A stretch of DNA of 64,000 nt from Nitrosomonas ureae (GCF_900206265.1 NZ_LT907782.1:2046001-2110000), one strand, 5' to 3'; shown: positions 28,355 to 40,419, counted from the first letter of the stretch. Numbers and translations are program-made. Notes: generated by a model not told the origin, from the sequence alone.

Positions 28355-29596
28355 TTATCGGCTATAAGCCAATTCAGCCTTTATTCTGGCTATGCGCGCT
28401 AAACGTACTTTGGTATTAATAGCGCTAGGCAATGCAGTTGACTCAGATAAATTCTGCTTGAGTTCAGCGGCAATTGCGCCCGCATCCACTTTTTTTGCCG
28501 CAAGATATGCTTTTCGAAATCGATCAGCCTGCGCATAAGGCTTGATTGCATAACCTGGACGGCCATGAAAATCGCATGCGCAAGCCTGTAAAAATTCTTC
28601 AAATCGTTCCGGTTTACGGTAAGCATCGACTATTTGCAGCATATTCGCCAAGGTAGACGGTTTGAGCTCTTCCGCCCGATGTACATCGCCATGATAGCGG
28701 GCCACCAGTAACGCGAGATCCCGCGATTCTTTAGGAATCCTGATACGCTCACACAAATTTTGTGTCAATTCTACGCTACGCGCCTCATGGCCTATATGAC
28801 GCGGCCACTCTTCGAACGGTGTTGTGCCTTTGCCCACATCATGCATCAATGCGGCAAAGCGCACCGGCAGCGAATAGTTTTGCGCAGCGGCATAATCAAT
28901 TACCAGCATAATATGCACCCCGGTATCAATTTCAGGATGCGCATGCGCCGGTTGCGGAACACCGAACAACACGTCCACTTCGGGAATAATCCGTGCCAAA
29001 GCACCACATTCCCTTAGCATATAAAACATTCTGGATGGAGTTTTTTCCATCAATCCGCGCGCGAGTTCCTGCCAGACACGCTCCGGTACCAGCGCATCAA
29101 CTTCACCGTTATGCACCATATTATTCATCAGCATCATTGTTTCCGGCGCAATGCGGAAACCAAAACGCGCCGCAAAACGTGCGGCTCTGAGAATACGCAC
29201 GGGATCTTCTGAAAATGCCGGGCTGACATGGCGTAAAATGCCAGCTTCCAGATCTGCGACACCGTTAAAAGGATCGATAATATTGCCGTTTTCGTCTTTG
29301 GCAATCGAATTGATAGTGAGATCTCGACGTGCCAGATCTTCCTGCAAGGTTACCTGAGGAGAAGTAAACACTTCGAATCCTTTGTAGCCGAGTGAAATTT
29401 TTCGTTCAGTTCGGGCTAATGCGTATTGCTCATTTGTTTGCGGATGCAAGAAAACCGGAAAATCCTTCCCCACCGGACGGTATCCCAGCAATTCCATTTC
29501 CTTCGGTGAAGCACCCACTACCACATAATCATGATCCTTGACCGGTAATCCGAGTAATTCATCGCGCACTGAACCGCCCACAAGATAAGTTTTCAA
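28355..29596 (-). CDS. cca: multifunctional CCA-adding enzyme
   Basis: A 413-residue tRNA nucleotidyltransferase that builds or repairs the 3'-CCA of tRNA. The N-terminal catalytic part shows GGSVRDELLG and the metal-binding DHDYVVVG (about 20-30), then RRDLTINSIA and the flexible RILRAARFAARF. The C-terminal HD domain (MHDVGKG, about 252-258) gives the phosphohydrolase activity of the proteobacterial type. It starts three bases after the slt stop, so the two are cotranscribed. Confidence 0.95.
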   Translation of the reverse strand: MKTYLVGGSVRDELLGLPVKDHDYVVVGASPKEMELLGYRPVGKDFPVFLHPQTNEQYALARTERKISLGYKGFEVFTSPQVTLQEDLARRDLTINSIAKDENGNIIDPFNGVADLEAGILRHVSPAFSEDPVRILRAARFAARFGFRIAPETMMLMNNMVHNGEVDALVPERVWQELARGLMEKTPSRMFYMLRECGALARIIPEVDVLFGVPQPAHAHPEIDTGVHIMLVIDYAAAQNYSLPVRFAALMHDVGKGTTPFEEWPRHIGHEARSVELTQNLCERIRIPKESRDLALLVARYHGDVHRAEELKPSTLANMLQIVDAYRKPERFEEFLQACACDFHGRPGYAIKPYAQADRFRKAYLAAKKVDAGAIAAELKQNLSESTALPSAINTKVRLARIARIKAELAYSR

Positions 29597-29599
29597 TGA

Positions 29600-31513
29600 T
29601 TATTTCGCCTTCACAGCTCCCAGGCGCTCCTTAAGTGTTGGCGAATTGTGCCCATGATCAAGCACTTTGGCGTAATACATCGAATTTTTCAAAACCTTCT
29701 TGACGTAATCCCGTGTTTCGTTAAAAGGAATCGTCTCAGCATAAATAGCGCCTTCCAGTAACCGGGTGTCATCGCGCCAGCGTCTGGCCCGGCCCGGCCC
29801 GGCATTATAGGCAGCCGAAGCCAGCAACGGTTGATTATCCAATGTATTCAACACATGCTTAAGATAATACGCACCTAATTGCAAATTGGTATTCACATCC
29901 GCCACCAGATTTTGACGGAAATTGGGTATACCTAATTGCTTAGCAACCCATTCGGCCGTAGCCGGCATCAATTGCATCAAGCCCGTTGCTCCCGCATGGG
30001 ATTTAATATCCGCAATGAAGCGGCTTTCCTGTCGAATCAAACCATATACCCAGGCTTCATCCAACTCATGTCGTCGCACTATATTTCTAAGTGCCTCGCG
30101 GTGCGGAGATAAAAACCGCAAACTGAAATCATGCTGCGTTATCGTTCTGTTCGCGGTATTGATCGCGCGGTCATACATACCCTGACGGCGTGCTACCTCG
30201 GATGCAGCCAATAATTCCGCATCGGAAAATTGTCGAACGGTCCAACTCCATTCACGAAATGCTTCCGTACGTAAATTCATGCGTGCAAAAGCCAGCGCCC
30301 GCTGTATGCCGGGTCTACGCTCCATTGCGGACACCTCATCAGGACTTACGCGATAAGTTTTTTCTGCGATACTGAGCATGGTACCCAATTCTTCCCGTGC
30401 CAATTGGCCATAAAAACTATGCTCATCGCTAAGCGGAATTAAGATATTATTTGCATCCTGCATTCGGTTCTTGATGATTAATGCACGCGCTTTCCAGTAT
30501 CGCCAAGTATCTATCTGCTGCTCTGCGGGTGACATTTTTTCGATAGTTCTCAGCACCTCATCCCAGTGAGCGAGCCGCAAAGCTGCACGTACCTGCCAGG
30601 CAAGCACGGTATCCGAGGGCGGATAGACTTGCGGTGTATTCTGAGCTTCTCTGAACCAATCCAAAGCACGCGAATCATGCCGCATTGCTGCACGATACCC
30701 GAGCCTTCCGAGGAAATAAGAACGATCAAATGGAGTAAGCTGATTTTTGATCTTTAACCACTGCACATAGGCTTGATTGGTATCATTACGCAGCAGACGC
30801 AATAGCGCGAACAAAGCAATTTCGCGGTCACTCCGCGATTTGATTTTATTTTTTAAAGTATCGAGGTAACGTAGTGGATTTTTGGCTGCATTATTCAAAT
30901 CGGTGCTGCTTAACAACTCACTGTTAGGCAAATAACGGCTAATATGCATCGCCACGCCGGTTTGACCTTCTTCCAATGCAAGTCGAATCCGGGTCCAGAT
31001 ATCTTCCAGCGTAATCTGCTCACTGTAGATTAACGTACGAAAAACCGGTGTACAGCTTTCAGGCTGACTGGTCGGCGTAAACCATAATGACCGAACTTCC
31101 GACAGTACTGAATTATCTTTAGCATTCAGCCGACTCTGGTAGTAATAGCATAGAAGCTCGGTATCCCTGTTCACTGACAACGGATATTCTATTTCAAAGA
31201 GTGTCCATTGTTGATTCTTTCCCAAAATCTTGAGCCAATCTCCGCGCAATCGATCCGCCACCAGATCACCCTGATAGCGTGTGAGAAAATACCGAATATT
31301 GGCAATATCAGTAGCTTGCAGTCTCATACGCAATTTAAAATATTCCACATAGGGCATAAGCACATGGCGTTGCAGCTTTATGGAATATTCATCCAAACGT
31401 TTCACATTGCCAGCCTGAAAGGCTTCACGCGCAGCGATAAAATCAAGGTCCTGATTTGCAGATAGCGTTCCGGAAAAAACCAAAAGAATTAATCCCAAAA
31501 GGTAATTTCTCAT
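29600..31513 (-). CDS. slt: soluble lytic murein transglycosylase
   Basis: A 637-residue periplasmic enzyme that cleaves peptidoglycan. The signal peptide (to about residue 19, FSGTLSA) is followed by a long superhelical domain of about 450 residues, and a C-terminal SLT lysozyme-like domain with the catalytic Glu near residue 496 in RQESRF, then GLMQLMPATA and AAYNAGPGR. Domain order and size match Slt70. It precedes cca in one operon. Confidence 0.95.
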   Translation of the reverse strand: MRNYLLGLILLVFSGTLSANQDLDFIAAREAFQAGNVKRLDEYSIKLQRHVLMPYVEYFKLRMRLQATDIANIRYFLTRYQGDLVADRLRGDWLKILGKNQQWTLFEIEYPLSVNRDTELLCYYYQSRLNAKDNSVLSEVRSLWFTPTSQPESCTPVFRTLIYSEQITLEDIWTRIRLALEEGQTGVAMHISRYLPNSELLSSTDLNNAAKNPLRYLDTLKNKIKSRSDREIALFALLRLLRNDTNQAYVQWLKIKNQLTPFDRSYFLGRLGYRAAMRHDSRALDWFREAQNTPQVYPPSDTVLAWQVRAALRLAHWDEVLRTIEKMSPAEQQIDTWRYWKARALIIKNRMQDANNILIPLSDEHSFYGQLAREELGTMLSIAEKTYRVSPDEVSAMERRPGIQRALAFARMNLRTEAFREWSWTVRQFSDAELLAASEVARRQGMYDRAINTANRTITQHDFSLRFLSPHREALRNIVRRHELDEAWVYGLIRQESRFIADIKSHAGATGLMQLMPATAEWVAKQLGIPNFRQNLVADVNTNLQLGAYYLKHVLNTLDNQPLLASAAYNAGPGRARRWRDDTRLLEGAIYAETIPFNETRDYVKKVLKNSMYYAKVLDHGHNSPTLKERLGAVKAK

Positions 31514-31578
31514 AGCGACTTCCCGTACAGGCTCTAATGGAAGATATTTACAATCAAGAAATCGAACAAATTTTTTGC

Positions 31579-31615
31579 AAAAAATGGGACTTTCACATAT
31601 TCACTGTAAAAGCCC
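31579..31615 (-). terminator. probable terminator downstream of gdhA
   Basis: On the minus strand an imperfect stem, GGGCTTTTACA with TGTGAAAGTCCC, is followed by ATTTTTT (31584-31579). It lies about 60 bases after the gdhA stop. Confidence 0.6.
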
Positions 31616-31672
31616 AATACCATTCTTCAAGTTTCCGCAAAAATTCTGCAGCTAATTAACCGGTAACAATGA

Positions 31673-33016
31673 TTAAACAATACCTTGGCCCAGCATAGCA
31701 TCCGCCACTTTGACAAAACCGGCGATATTGGCGCCATCCACATAATTAACGCTGCCGTCGGGCTTGGTACCGTATTTCAAACAGGATTTATGAATAGCCT
31801 GCATAATTGCTTGCAGGCGAACATCAACCTCCTCATGAGTCCAGGATAAACGCATTGCATTTTGGCTCATTTCCAAGCCTGAAGTGGCGACACCACCGGC
31901 ATTACTTGCTTTACCCGGTGCATAAAGTACTTTGTTATGGATAAAACACTCGACCGCTTCAGCTGTCGATGGCATATTTGCGCCCTCAGCAACACAAATG
32001 ACACCATTATTAACGAGTGTTTGCGCATCGGCACCGGTGATTTCATTTTGCGTTGCACACGGTAATGCCACCTGTACCGGCACATGCCAGGGTTTTTCAC
32101 CCGGTAAAAAGGTAACATTCACACGTTTGGCATATTCGTCCAGACGTGCATACAGATGATTTTTTACTTCCGCCAATACTGCCAGTTTTTCAGGGGTAAA
32201 GCCGCTTTCATCCACAATCGTGCCACTGGAGTCGGATACGGTAATCACCTTGGCACCTTGCGCCATGGCTTTCTCGACAGCAAATTGCGCTACATTACCC
32301 GAGCCGGAAACCGAAACACGCATCCCTTCCATATAGCGCCCTGCATGCCGTAATACTTCTTGAGCAAAATATACCGTTCCATAACCGGTTGCTTCCGGAC
32401 GAATTAACGATCCGCCAAAACTCAATCCTTTTCCGGTAAATACACAATCAGCTCGATTGGATAATTTTTTCATCATCCCCGCCATGAATCCAACTTCACG
32501 CCCACCAACGCCGATATCTCCAGCGGGCACGTCGGTATCCGAACCAATATGGCGAAACAGCTCACTGATAAAAGCCTGACAAAACCGCATAACTTCCCCT
32601 GGGCTTTTACCTTTCGGATCAAAATCGGAACCACCCTTGCCGCCGCCCATCGGCAATGTTGTTAAGGCATTTTTGAAGGTTTGCTCAAACGCCAAGAATT
32701 TAAGAATTGACAGGTTCACCGAGGGATGAAACCGAACACCGCCTTTATACGGACCAATGGAAGAACTATGTTGCACCCGGTAACCCCGGTTTACTTTAAC
32801 TTCGCCATGATCATCAACCCAGGATACGCGAAATATAATCACGCGCTCAGGCTCAACCAAACGATCCAGCAAACCATGCTCAGCATACCGTGGGTGTTCC
32901 ATTATAAAAGGCCACAAGCTCTCAATGACTTCCGTAACCGCCTGCATGTACTCTGGTTGATTAGGATTACGCTCAGTCACATATTCACTGAACTCCTGAA
33001 GGCTCTTATATTTCAT
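31673..33016 (-). CDS. gdhA: NADP-specific glutamate dehydrogenase
   Basis: A 447-residue hexameric enzyme that forms glutamate from 2-oxoglutarate and ammonium. Substrate-site motifs are PYKGGVRFHPSVNLS, LPMGGGKGGSDFDPKGKS with the catalytic Lys, and the nucleotide-binding VSGSGNVAQFA. The ATG at 33016 (MKYKSLQEF) has a GGGGAA ribosome site and matches family starts; an upstream in-frame start at 33088 has no support. In an ammonia-rich nitrifier this is a main assimilation route. It is transcribed away from tkt. Confidence 0.95.
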   Translation of the reverse strand: MKYKSLQEFSEYVTERNPNQPEYMQAVTEVIESLWPFIMEHPRYAEHGLLDRLVEPERVIIFRVSWVDDHGEVKVNRGYRVQHSSSIGPYKGGVRFHPSVNLSILKFLAFEQTFKNALTTLPMGGGKGGSDFDPKGKSPGEVMRFCQAFISELFRHIGSDTDVPAGDIGVGGREVGFMAGMMKKLSNRADCVFTGKGLSFGGSLIRPEATGYGTVYFAQEVLRHAGRYMEGMRVSVSGSGNVAQFAVEKAMAQGAKVITVSDSSGTIVDESGFTPEKLAVLAEVKNHLYARLDEYAKRVNVTFLPGEKPWHVPVQVALPCATQNEITGADAQTLVNNGVICVAEGANMPSTAEAVECFIHNKVLYAPGKASNAGGVATSGLEMSQNAMRLSWTHEEVDVRLQAIMQAIHKSCLKYGTKPDGSVNYVDGANIAGFVKVADAMLGQGIV

Positions 33017-33193
33017 TTTTAATTCCCCGATAGATGAAAGGTTATGTGCGAATAACCCAATTCTGCCAAATAAATTTATACGCTGCACTGTATTTTTTTA
33101 AAAATGGAGTTTTTTGTGCTGTTACATTGAAATATCAATTATTGGAAAACTTCGTTGCGAGCAAATTGGCTTAATCAGCAAATAGGGTTTTTC

Positions 33194-33214
33194 TCTCTAC
33201 TCTCTACTCTCTAC
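33194..33214. repeat. tandem heptamer (TCTCTAC)3
   Basis: Three perfect head-to-tail copies of TCTCTAC lie between the divergent gdhA and tkt genes, about 35 bases upstream of the putative tkt -35 box. It is noncoding and could be slippage-prone. Confidence 0.9.
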
Positions 33215-33249
33215 TGAATTGGTTTTAGGCACAAAATGAAGGTCTCTAG

Positions 33250-33280
33250 TTGTCGTATCCCCTATCTTAGGGGATAATGT
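33250..33280 (+). promoter_or_regulatory. candidate tkt promoter with perfect palindrome as spacer
   Basis: A -35-like TTGTCG (33250-33255) and a -10-like TAATGT (33275-33280) are separated by 19 bases. The perfect inverted repeat TATCCCCTA-TCT-TAGGGGATA (33256-33276) fills the spacer and touches the -10 box. Such a position predicts a regulator acting directly on the promoter. The regulator is unknown; the 19-base spacer resembles MerR-type control. Confidence 0.55.
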
Positions 33281-33328
33281 ACACTTTTATTTATTTTATT
33301 TTTCTGAAAAATTAGGGAGCTAGTATCG

Positions 33329-35347
33329 ATGGGGACATTCAAGGATTTTGACGCGACGGTATTTAAAGATTTGACCAGTGCGGTGCGCGCATTGGCGATG
33401 GATGCCGTGCAAAAAGCCAATTCTGGTCACCCCGGTATGCCAATGGGTATGGCTGAAATTGCTGAGGTACTGTGGATTCACCACCTGCGTCATAATCCTG
33501 GCAATCCGGGTTGGGTTGACCGTGATCGGTTTGTGCTATCTAACGGACATGGATCCATGTTGATTTATGCTTTGTTACATTTGACCGGTTACGATTTACC
33601 GATGGAAGAAATTAAAAAATTTCGCCAATTCCATTCAAAAACACCCGGCCATCCGGAGTATGGTTACACGCCAGGTGTAGAAACCACTACCGGCCCCTTG
33701 GGTCAGGGCATCACAAATGCGGTAGGCATGGCTTTGGCAGAAAAAGTATTGGCAGCCGAATTCAATCGCCCTGGTTACAATATTGTAGATCATCACACGT
33801 ATGTTTTTCTCGGTGATGGTTGTTTAATGGAAGGCATCTCGCATGAAGCTTGCTCATTAGCCGGCACTTTGGGTTTGGGTAAACTCATCTGTTTTTATGA
33901 TGATAATGGCATTTCCATAGATGGTCATGTGGAAGGCTGGTTTACCGATGATACGCCAAAACGTTTCGAATCTTATGGCTGGCATGTGGTGCCTAATGTC
34001 AATGGCCATGATCCTGTAGCGATTGAAGCTGCGATTGAAGCTGCGAAGCAAGTCAACAACAAGCCATCGATGATTTGCTGCAAAACGGTCATCGGATTGG
34101 GTTCTCCGAATATGGCCAATACCCATTCTGTGCATGGCGCCGCATTGGGTGATGCGGAAATCGCCGCTACTCGCCCGCATATTGGTTGGCATCACCCACC
34201 ATTTGAAATTCCGCAAAATGTTTATAGTGTCTGGGACGCAAGAGCGAAAGGTCAGAAGCTAGAAATGGAATGGAATCAGAAGTTTGCGGAATATGCAGAA
34301 AAGCATCCCGCGGAGGCGGCGGAATTTAATCGTCGAATGGCGGGAGAATTGCCTGCGAATTGGAGCAGTCATGTTGAGAATGTTATTAATCAAGTCAATG
34401 CGAAAGCGGAATCCATCGCGAGCCGCAAGGCTTCGCAAAATGCAATTGAAGGCTTAGCGCCCATTCTGCCGGAATTGATTGGGGGATCTGCCGATTTGGC
34501 CGGTTCCAACCTGACACTATGGTCAGGTTCCAAAGGTGTCGACAATAATGCCGGTGGCAATTACGTCTATTATGGTGTACGTGAATTTGGGATGAGCGCA
34601 ATGATGAACGGATTATCGTTGCACGGCGGCCTGATTCCTTACGGCGCAACCTTTTTGATGTTTTCAGAATACGCTCGTAATGCACTGCGTATGGCCGCTT
34701 TGATGAAAATCCGTAACATCTTTGTCTTTACACATGATTCAATTGGTCTGGGCGAGGATGGTCCAACACATCAACCGGTAGAACAAACAGCTACATTGCG
34801 TTATATCCCCAATATGGATGTATGGCGACCTTGTGACACCGTTGAATCAACCGTTTCATGGGTTCGTGCCATCGAGCGTAAAGACGGTCCTTCAACATTA
34901 ATTTTCAGCCGCCAGAATCTGCCGTTTCAAAAACGAGACGCGGCAATCATCAAACAAATTGAGAAAGGTGGCTATGTATTAGCTGAAGCAAGTAACAACA
35001 GCAAACCGCAAGTTATTCTCATCGCTACCGGCTCGGAGGTCGGTTTAGCCGTGAATGCGCAGAAAACGTTGGCGGATGAAGGCATTCATGCACGCGTTGT
35101 TTCCATGCCCTGTACCAATGTTTTTGACCGCCAGGAACCATCTTACAAGGAAAGTGTCTTGCCAAAAGGTGTCAAACGCGTGGCCATTGAGGCGGGGGTG
35201 ACGGATTTCTGGCGTAAATATGTCGGGTTAGATGGCGCAGTAGTGGGGATTGATACTTTTGGTGAATCAGCGCCTGCAGATGTGCTTTTCAAGCATTTCG
35301 GCTTTACTGTCGAAAACGTAGTCAAAACAGTAAAAAGCGTTCTCTAA
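33329..35347 (+). CDS. tkt: transketolase
   Basis: A 672-residue thiamine-diphosphate enzyme that moves two-carbon units between sugar phosphates in the Calvin and pentose phosphate cycles. It has the N-terminal ThDP domain ([33 protein letters not shown]), the pyrimidine-binding domain ([31 protein letters not shown]) and a C-terminal domain. It is the first gene of the carbon cluster and follows a palindromic promoter. Confidence 0.97.
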   Translation: MGTFKDFDATVFKDLTSAVRALAMDAVQKANSGHPGMPMGMAEIAEVLWIHHLRHNPGNPGWVDRDRFVLSNGHGSMLIYALLHLTGYDLPMEEIKKFRQFHSKTPGHPEYGYTPGVETTTGPLGQGITNAVGMALAEKVLAAEFNRPGYNIVDHHTYVFLGDGCLMEGISHEACSLAGTLGLGKLICFYDDNGISIDGHVEGWFTDDTPKRFESYGWHVVPNVNGHDPVAIEAAIEAAKQVNNKPSMICCKTVIGLGSPNMANTHSVHGAALGDAEIAATRPHIGWHHPPFEIPQNVYSVWDARAKGQKLEMEWNQKFAEYAEKHPAEAAEFNRRMAGELPANWSSHVENVINQVNAKAESIASRKASQNAIEGLAPILPELIGGSADLAGSNLTLWSGSKGVDNNAGGNYVYYGVREFGMSAMMNGLSLHGGLIPYGATFLMFSEYARNALRMAALMKIRNIFVFTHDSIGLGEDGPTHQPVEQTATLRYIPNMDVWRPCDTVESTVSWVRAIERKDGPSTLIFSRQNLPFQKRDAAIIKQIEKGGYVLAEASNNSKPQVILIATGSEVGLAVNAQKTLADEGIHARVVSMPCTNVFDRQEPSYKESVLPKGVKRVAIEAGVTDFWRKYVGLDGAVVGIDTFGESAPADVLFKHFGFTVENVVKTVKSVL

Positions 35348-35364
35348 TTCAATTAAAGAATCTA

Positions 35365-35398
35365 GCGTTCGGATAACGCACTTCGTTTATCCGAATGC
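35365..35398 (+). terminator. hairpin after tkt
   Basis: The arms GCGTTCGGATAACG and CGTTTATCCGAATGC form a long stem with one wobble and one bulge, followed within eight bases by GTTTTTC. It lies between tkt and gap and may be a partial terminator or processing site that lowers downstream expression. Confidence 0.55.
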
Positions 35399-35403
35399 AA
35401 TAA

Positions 35404-36426
<1,023 letters not shown>

Positions 36427-36502
36427 TTTGTATTGATTGATGCATACTTAAGAATATTAAGATTTTGATTACTATCTGAATTACTATTCAATTCGTCAAG
36501 AC

Positions 36503-36536
36503 ATAAAGGGTAGCGTTTGCTATCCTTTATATTTTT
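36503..36536 (+). terminator. hairpin with T-run between gap and pgk
   Basis: The arms ATAAAGGGTAGC and GCTATCCTTTAT (one wobble pair) close a GTTT loop and are followed by ATTTTTT. This is a good intrinsic terminator shape, so pgk-pyk may depend on read-through or an own promoter. Confidence 0.75.
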
Positions 36537-36559
36537 TAAAGACAATTCTGGAGTTTATC

Positions 36560-37738
36560 GTGCCTGTTATTAAACTTGTTGACCTTGACCTAAAAGGTAA
36601 GCGTGTATTCATACGCGCTGATCTAAACGTGCCTGTAAAGGATGGCAAAGTAACCTCGGACGCCCGCATTACCGCCTCTATGGCGACGATTAATCATTGC
36701 CTCAAAGAAGGTGCCAAGGTAATGGTAACTTCTCATCTGGGGCGTCCTGATGAAGGAATATGGACCGAAGAAAATTCCTTAAAGCCCGTTGCTGATAATA
36801 TCGCCAACCGCCTAGGAAAACCGGTTCGACTAATCAAAGACTGGATGGACGGTGGATTTGATGTTGCTGCTGGAGAGTTGGTAGTACTTGAAAATTGCCG
36901 TATTAACAAAGGGGAAAAGAAAAATCTCGAGGAAACTGCGCAGAAATACGCAAAATTATGTGATGTGTTTGTAATGGATGCCTTCGGCACCGCGCACCGT
37001 GCAGAAGCTTCAACTCATGGCATCGCGAAATATGCCCTGATAGCTTGTGCAGGAATTTTACTGACTGAAGAGCTGGAAGCTTTAACTAAAGCGCTGTTGA
37101 ATCCGGCTCGTCCCATGGTTGCTATAGTAGGCGGTTCGAAAGTTTCTACCAAACTTACCGTACTTGAGTCGCTGTCCGAAAAAGTGGATCAATTGGTTGT
37201 TGGCGGCGGCATCGCTAATACTTTTCTTAAAGCCACCGGCAAGAATGTCGGTAAGTCATTGTGTGAAGACGATTTGGTTTCAACGGCTAAAAATTTGATG
37301 GATAAAATGGCCCAACGCAATGCATCAATCCCGATTGCAGTTGATGTTGTGGTTGGTAAGAAATTTGATGCTAATGAACCGGCTGTATTGAAAGATGCCG
37401 ATAGCGTGGCAGATGATGAAATGATTTTCGACATCGGTCCAAGAAGTGCACAGGAATTAGCGGATATCATTATGAAAGCCGGCACGGTAGTATGGAACGG
37501 TCCCGTGGGTGTATTTGAATTTGATCAGTTTGGTGGCGGAACCGAGAAGATTGCACGAGCAATTGCAGAAACCAAGGCATTCACGCTGGCAGGCGGCGGC
37601 GATACCATTGCAGCCATTCAAAAATATGATATTTATAACAAAGTCTCTTATATCTCTACGGCAGGGGGTGCCTTTTTAGAATTTTTAGAAGGCAAAAAGC
37701 TGCCCGCAGTAGAAATCCTGGAAATGCGCGCTAACTGA
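36560..37738 (+). CDS. pgk: phosphoglycerate kinase
   Basis: A 392-residue two-domain kinase that links 1,3-bisphosphoglycerate and ATP. Conserved parts are RADLNVPV (about 19-26), [19 protein letters not shown], the hinge [13 protein letters not shown] and the nucleotide-site [10 protein letters not shown] and GGGDTIAA. The start is GTG at 36560 after a CTGGAG ribosome site. Fourteen bases separate it from pyk. Confidence 0.97.
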   Translation: MPVIKLVDLDLKGKRVFIRADLNVPVKDGKVTSDARITASMATINHCLKEGAKVMVTSHLGRPDEGIWTEENSLKPVADNIANRLGKPVRLIKDWMDGGFDVAAGELVVLENCRINKGEKKNLEETAQKYAKLCDVFVMDAFGTAHRAEASTHGIAKYALIACAGILLTEELEALTKALLNPARPMVAIVGGSKVSTKLTVLESLSEKVDQLVVGGGIANTFLKATGKNVGKSLCEDDLVSTAKNLMDKMAQRNASIPIAVDVVVGKKFDANEPAVLKDADSVADDEMIFDIGPRSAQELADIIMKAGTVVWNGPVGVFEFDQFGGGTEKIARAIAETKAFTLAGGGDTIAAIQKYDIYNKVSYISTAGGAFLEFLEGKKLPAVEILEMRAN

Positions 37739-37752
37739 TCGTCTAGAAAATA

Positions 37753-39204
37753 ATGATTCGAAGAACAAAAATTGTAGCTACACTGGGTCCTTCCAGCGGT
37801 AATCCGAAAACTCTGGAACGTATGATCCGGGGCGGTGTCGATGTTGTTCGGATTAATTTCTCACATGGAACGCGCGAACAACATATTGAACTGGTGGAGA
37901 TGACACGCTCATTAGCACGTGCGGCAGGATTTACTGTAGGGGTTCTGGCTGATCTGCAAGGCCCTAAAATCCGCGTCGGCAAGTTTGAGCACGGCAAAAT
38001 TAGGCTTGAAGTAGGTGATCAGTTCATTCTTGATGCAGCATGTGAGCTGGGGAATCAGGAACGAGTCGGTCTGGATTATAAAGAACTGCCCGGTGATTTG
38101 GAAACCGGAGCCACACTGATGCTGGATGATGGACGCATTGTTCTGGGGGTATCTCAGGTAAAAGGTCATCAGGTATTCTGTGTAGTCGAGCAAGGCGGAA
38201 TACTGTCAAATAATAAAGGTATTAACCGTAAAGGTGGTGGACTAGGCGCTCCGGCTCTGACTGGCAAGGATTTAGAGGATATCAGAACGGCTGCTGAGTT
38301 TGGCGCGGATTATCTGGCGGTATCATTTGTCCGTTCGGGTGACGATATACGACAGGCGCGCTCATTGCTGCAAGAAGCAGGGGGTAAAGGCATGATTATG
38401 GCCAAAATCGAACGCTCAGAAGCTATTCTTGCGTTGGATGATATACTCGAAGCTTCGGACGCAATCATGGTGGCACGTGGAGACTTGGCAGTTGAAGTAG
38501 GTGATGCTGCTGTTCCAGCGTTACAAAAAAGAATGATACGCTCGGCACGGGCAAATAATAAAATTGTTGTGACTGCAACGCAAATGATGGAATCGATGAT
38601 TACTAATCCGATTCCAACGCGCGCTGAAGTATCGGATGTAGCCAATGCGGTACTCGATGGTACTGATGCAGTCATGCTATCGGCGGAATCGGCTGCCGGT
38701 GAATATCCGGTGGAAGCAGTGGAAGCCATGGCCAGGGTTTGTTTGGAAGCGGAAAAGGAATATCTGGTTAGCATTGATCGGCGAATGCAGAATATTAATC
38801 CGGCAACCATCGAAGAAGCGATTGCGCGTGCCACGATGTATACTGCGGGTGGCCTGCAGATTCGTGCGATTGCTGCATTGACGCAAAGCGGCGTGACCGC
38901 ATTGCTGATGTCGCGCAGGAGTTCCAAGGTGCCTATTTTTGCGTTAAGCCCGAACGAAGAAACGCGCAGAAGAGTTACCTTGTTCAGAGGTGTTTACCCC
39001 GTAGAATTTGGTGAAGGATTGAATGACCCGGAAGAGATTCTGAATCTGGCCGAGCAGGAATTACTCGACCGCGGGGTGGTGCGCAGTGGTGATATTATGG
39101 TGATGACAATAGGTGAGCCGGTAGGTAAGACGGGGGGTACCAATACCATGAAAATTATTAGGGTTGGTGAATGGAAAACAAGGCAAGGCATTGATACAAA
39201 TTAA
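37753..39204 (+). CDS. pyk: pyruvate kinase
   Basis: A 483-residue kinase that makes pyruvate and ATP from phosphoenolpyruvate. Motifs: RRTKIVATLGPSS at the N-terminus, INFSHGT, ADLQGPKIRVG, IMAKIERSEA with the active-site Lys, VARGDLAVEVG, and SAESAAGEYPVEAV. Full length with the C-terminal allosteric domain. Its presence beside Calvin enzymes connects fixed carbon to pyruvate. Confidence 0.96.
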   Translation: MIRRTKIVATLGPSSGNPKTLERMIRGGVDVVRINFSHGTREQHIELVEMTRSLARAAGFTVGVLADLQGPKIRVGKFEHGKIRLEVGDQFILDAACELGNQERVGLDYKELPGDLETGATLMLDDGRIVLGVSQVKGHQVFCVVEQGGILSNNKGINRKGGGLGAPALTGKDLEDIRTAAEFGADYLAVSFVRSGDDIRQARSLLQEAGGKGMIMAKIERSEAILALDDILEASDAIMVARGDLAVEVGDAAVPALQKRMIRSARANNKIVVTATQMMESMITNPIPTRAEVSDVANAVLDGTDAVMLSAESAAGEYPVEAVEAMARVCLEAEKEYLVSIDRRMQNINPATIEEAIARATMYTAGGLQIRAIAALTQSGVTALLMSRRSSKVPIFALSPNEETRRRVTLFRGVYPVEFGEGLNDPEEILNLAEQELLDRGVVRSGDIMVMTIGEPVGKTGGTNTMKIIRVGEWKTRQGIDTN

Positions 39205-39342
39205 AATATCTGCCACCGGGACAGCATAGATAAATATACGCACAGTTACAGTAAAAAGAATCAAACGTATTCATACAAAATAATCGCTTATACTAATACT
39301 TACAGAATTTATTCAGATGATTTAATAATTAAGGAGATCTAA

Positions 39343-40407
39343 ATGGCACTTGTATCATTAAGACAATTACTCGATCATGCGGCAGAAAACAGCTATGGCT
39401 TGCCTGCGTTTAATGTCAATAATCTGGAGCAAATCCAGGCAATCATGCAAGCAGCGGATGAATGCAATAGTCCGGTGATCATGCAGGGTTCCGCCGGTGC
39501 AAGAAAATATGCCGGCGAAGCATTCTTGCGCCACTTAATTGCTGCTGCAGTAGAAGCTTATCCACATATTCCTATTGTAATGCACCAGGATCACGGCGCG
39601 TCTCCATCGGTTTGTGTCAACGCGATCCGCAGTGGGTTCTCGAGTGTAATGATGGATGGCTCTTTACAAGCCGATGCCAAAACACCGTCCACTTATGAAT
39701 ACAATGTCAACGTCACGGCGGATGTTGTTAATATTGCGCATTCAGTCGGTGTTTCCGTGGAAGGCGAGCTGGGTTGCCTAGGCTCACTGGAATCCGGCAT
39801 GGGTGAAGCGGAAGATGGACACGGTGCAGAGGGTGTTTTATCCCATGATCAATTGCTTACCGACCCTGAAGAAGCCGCCGATTTCGTGCGCAAAACCGGT
39901 GTGGATGCATTGGCCATTGCGATTGGAACTTCGCATGGTGCTTATAAGTTTACCCGTAAACCTACAGGCGATATTCTAGCGATTCAACGCATCAAAGAAA
40001 TCCATGCGCGCATTCCTAATACTCATCTGGTAATGCACGGTTCCAGCTCAGTACCGCAAGACTGGTTGGATATTATTCGTCAGTATGGCGGCGACATCAA
40101 AGAAACCTATGGTGTTCCGGTAGAAGAGATCCAAGAAGGCATCAAATATGGTGTGCGTAAGATCAATATCGATACCGATATTCGCCTGGCTATGACTGGC
40201 GCAATCCGCCGTAGTTTGGAAAAAGACAAAAGCAATTTTGATCCGCGCAAATTCCTGAAAGAAGCGACTGCTGCCGCTAAGGATATTTGCAAAGCGCGCT
40301 TCGAAGCTTTTGGTTGTGCAGGACAAGCAGGAAAAATCAAGCCAGTTTCACTCGAAGATATGGCTAATCGTTATACTAAAGGCGAATTGAACGCCATTAT
40401 TAAATAA
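39343..40407 (+). CDS. fba: class II fructose-bisphosphate aldolase, Calvin-cycle subtype
   Basis: A 354-residue zinc-dependent aldolase. Zinc and substrate motifs are [13 protein letters not shown] (about 79-91), [27 protein letters not shown] and HGSSSVPQ, with the C-terminal [19 protein letters not shown]. This length and sequence pattern is of the CbbA-type used in the Calvin cycle and glycolysis of many autotrophs. It has its own AAGGAG ribosome site and a 138-base AT-rich upstream region that may hold a promoter. Confidence 0.95.
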   Translation: MALVSLRQLLDHAAENSYGLPAFNVNNLEQIQAIMQAADECNSPVIMQGSAGARKYAGEAFLRHLIAAAVEAYPHIPIVMHQDHGASPSVCVNAIRSGFSSVMMDGSLQADAKTPSTYEYNVNVTADVVNIAHSVGVSVEGELGCLGSLESGMGEAEDGHGAEGVLSHDQLLTDPEEAADFVRKTGVDALAIAIGTSHGAYKFTRKPTGDILAIQRIKEIHARIPNTHLVMHGSSSVPQDWLDIIRQYGGDIKETYGVPVEEIQEGIKYGVRKINIDTDIRLAMTGAIRRSLEKDKSNFDPRKFLKEATAAAKDICKARFEAFGCAGQAGKIKPVSLEDMANRYTKGELNAIIK

Positions 40408-40419
40408 TCAACCAAATTA

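Noticed and set aside
33250-33280. CbbR operator ahead of tkt
   Set aside because: The palindrome lacks a convincing T-N11-A LysR-type motif, so the regulator was left open.
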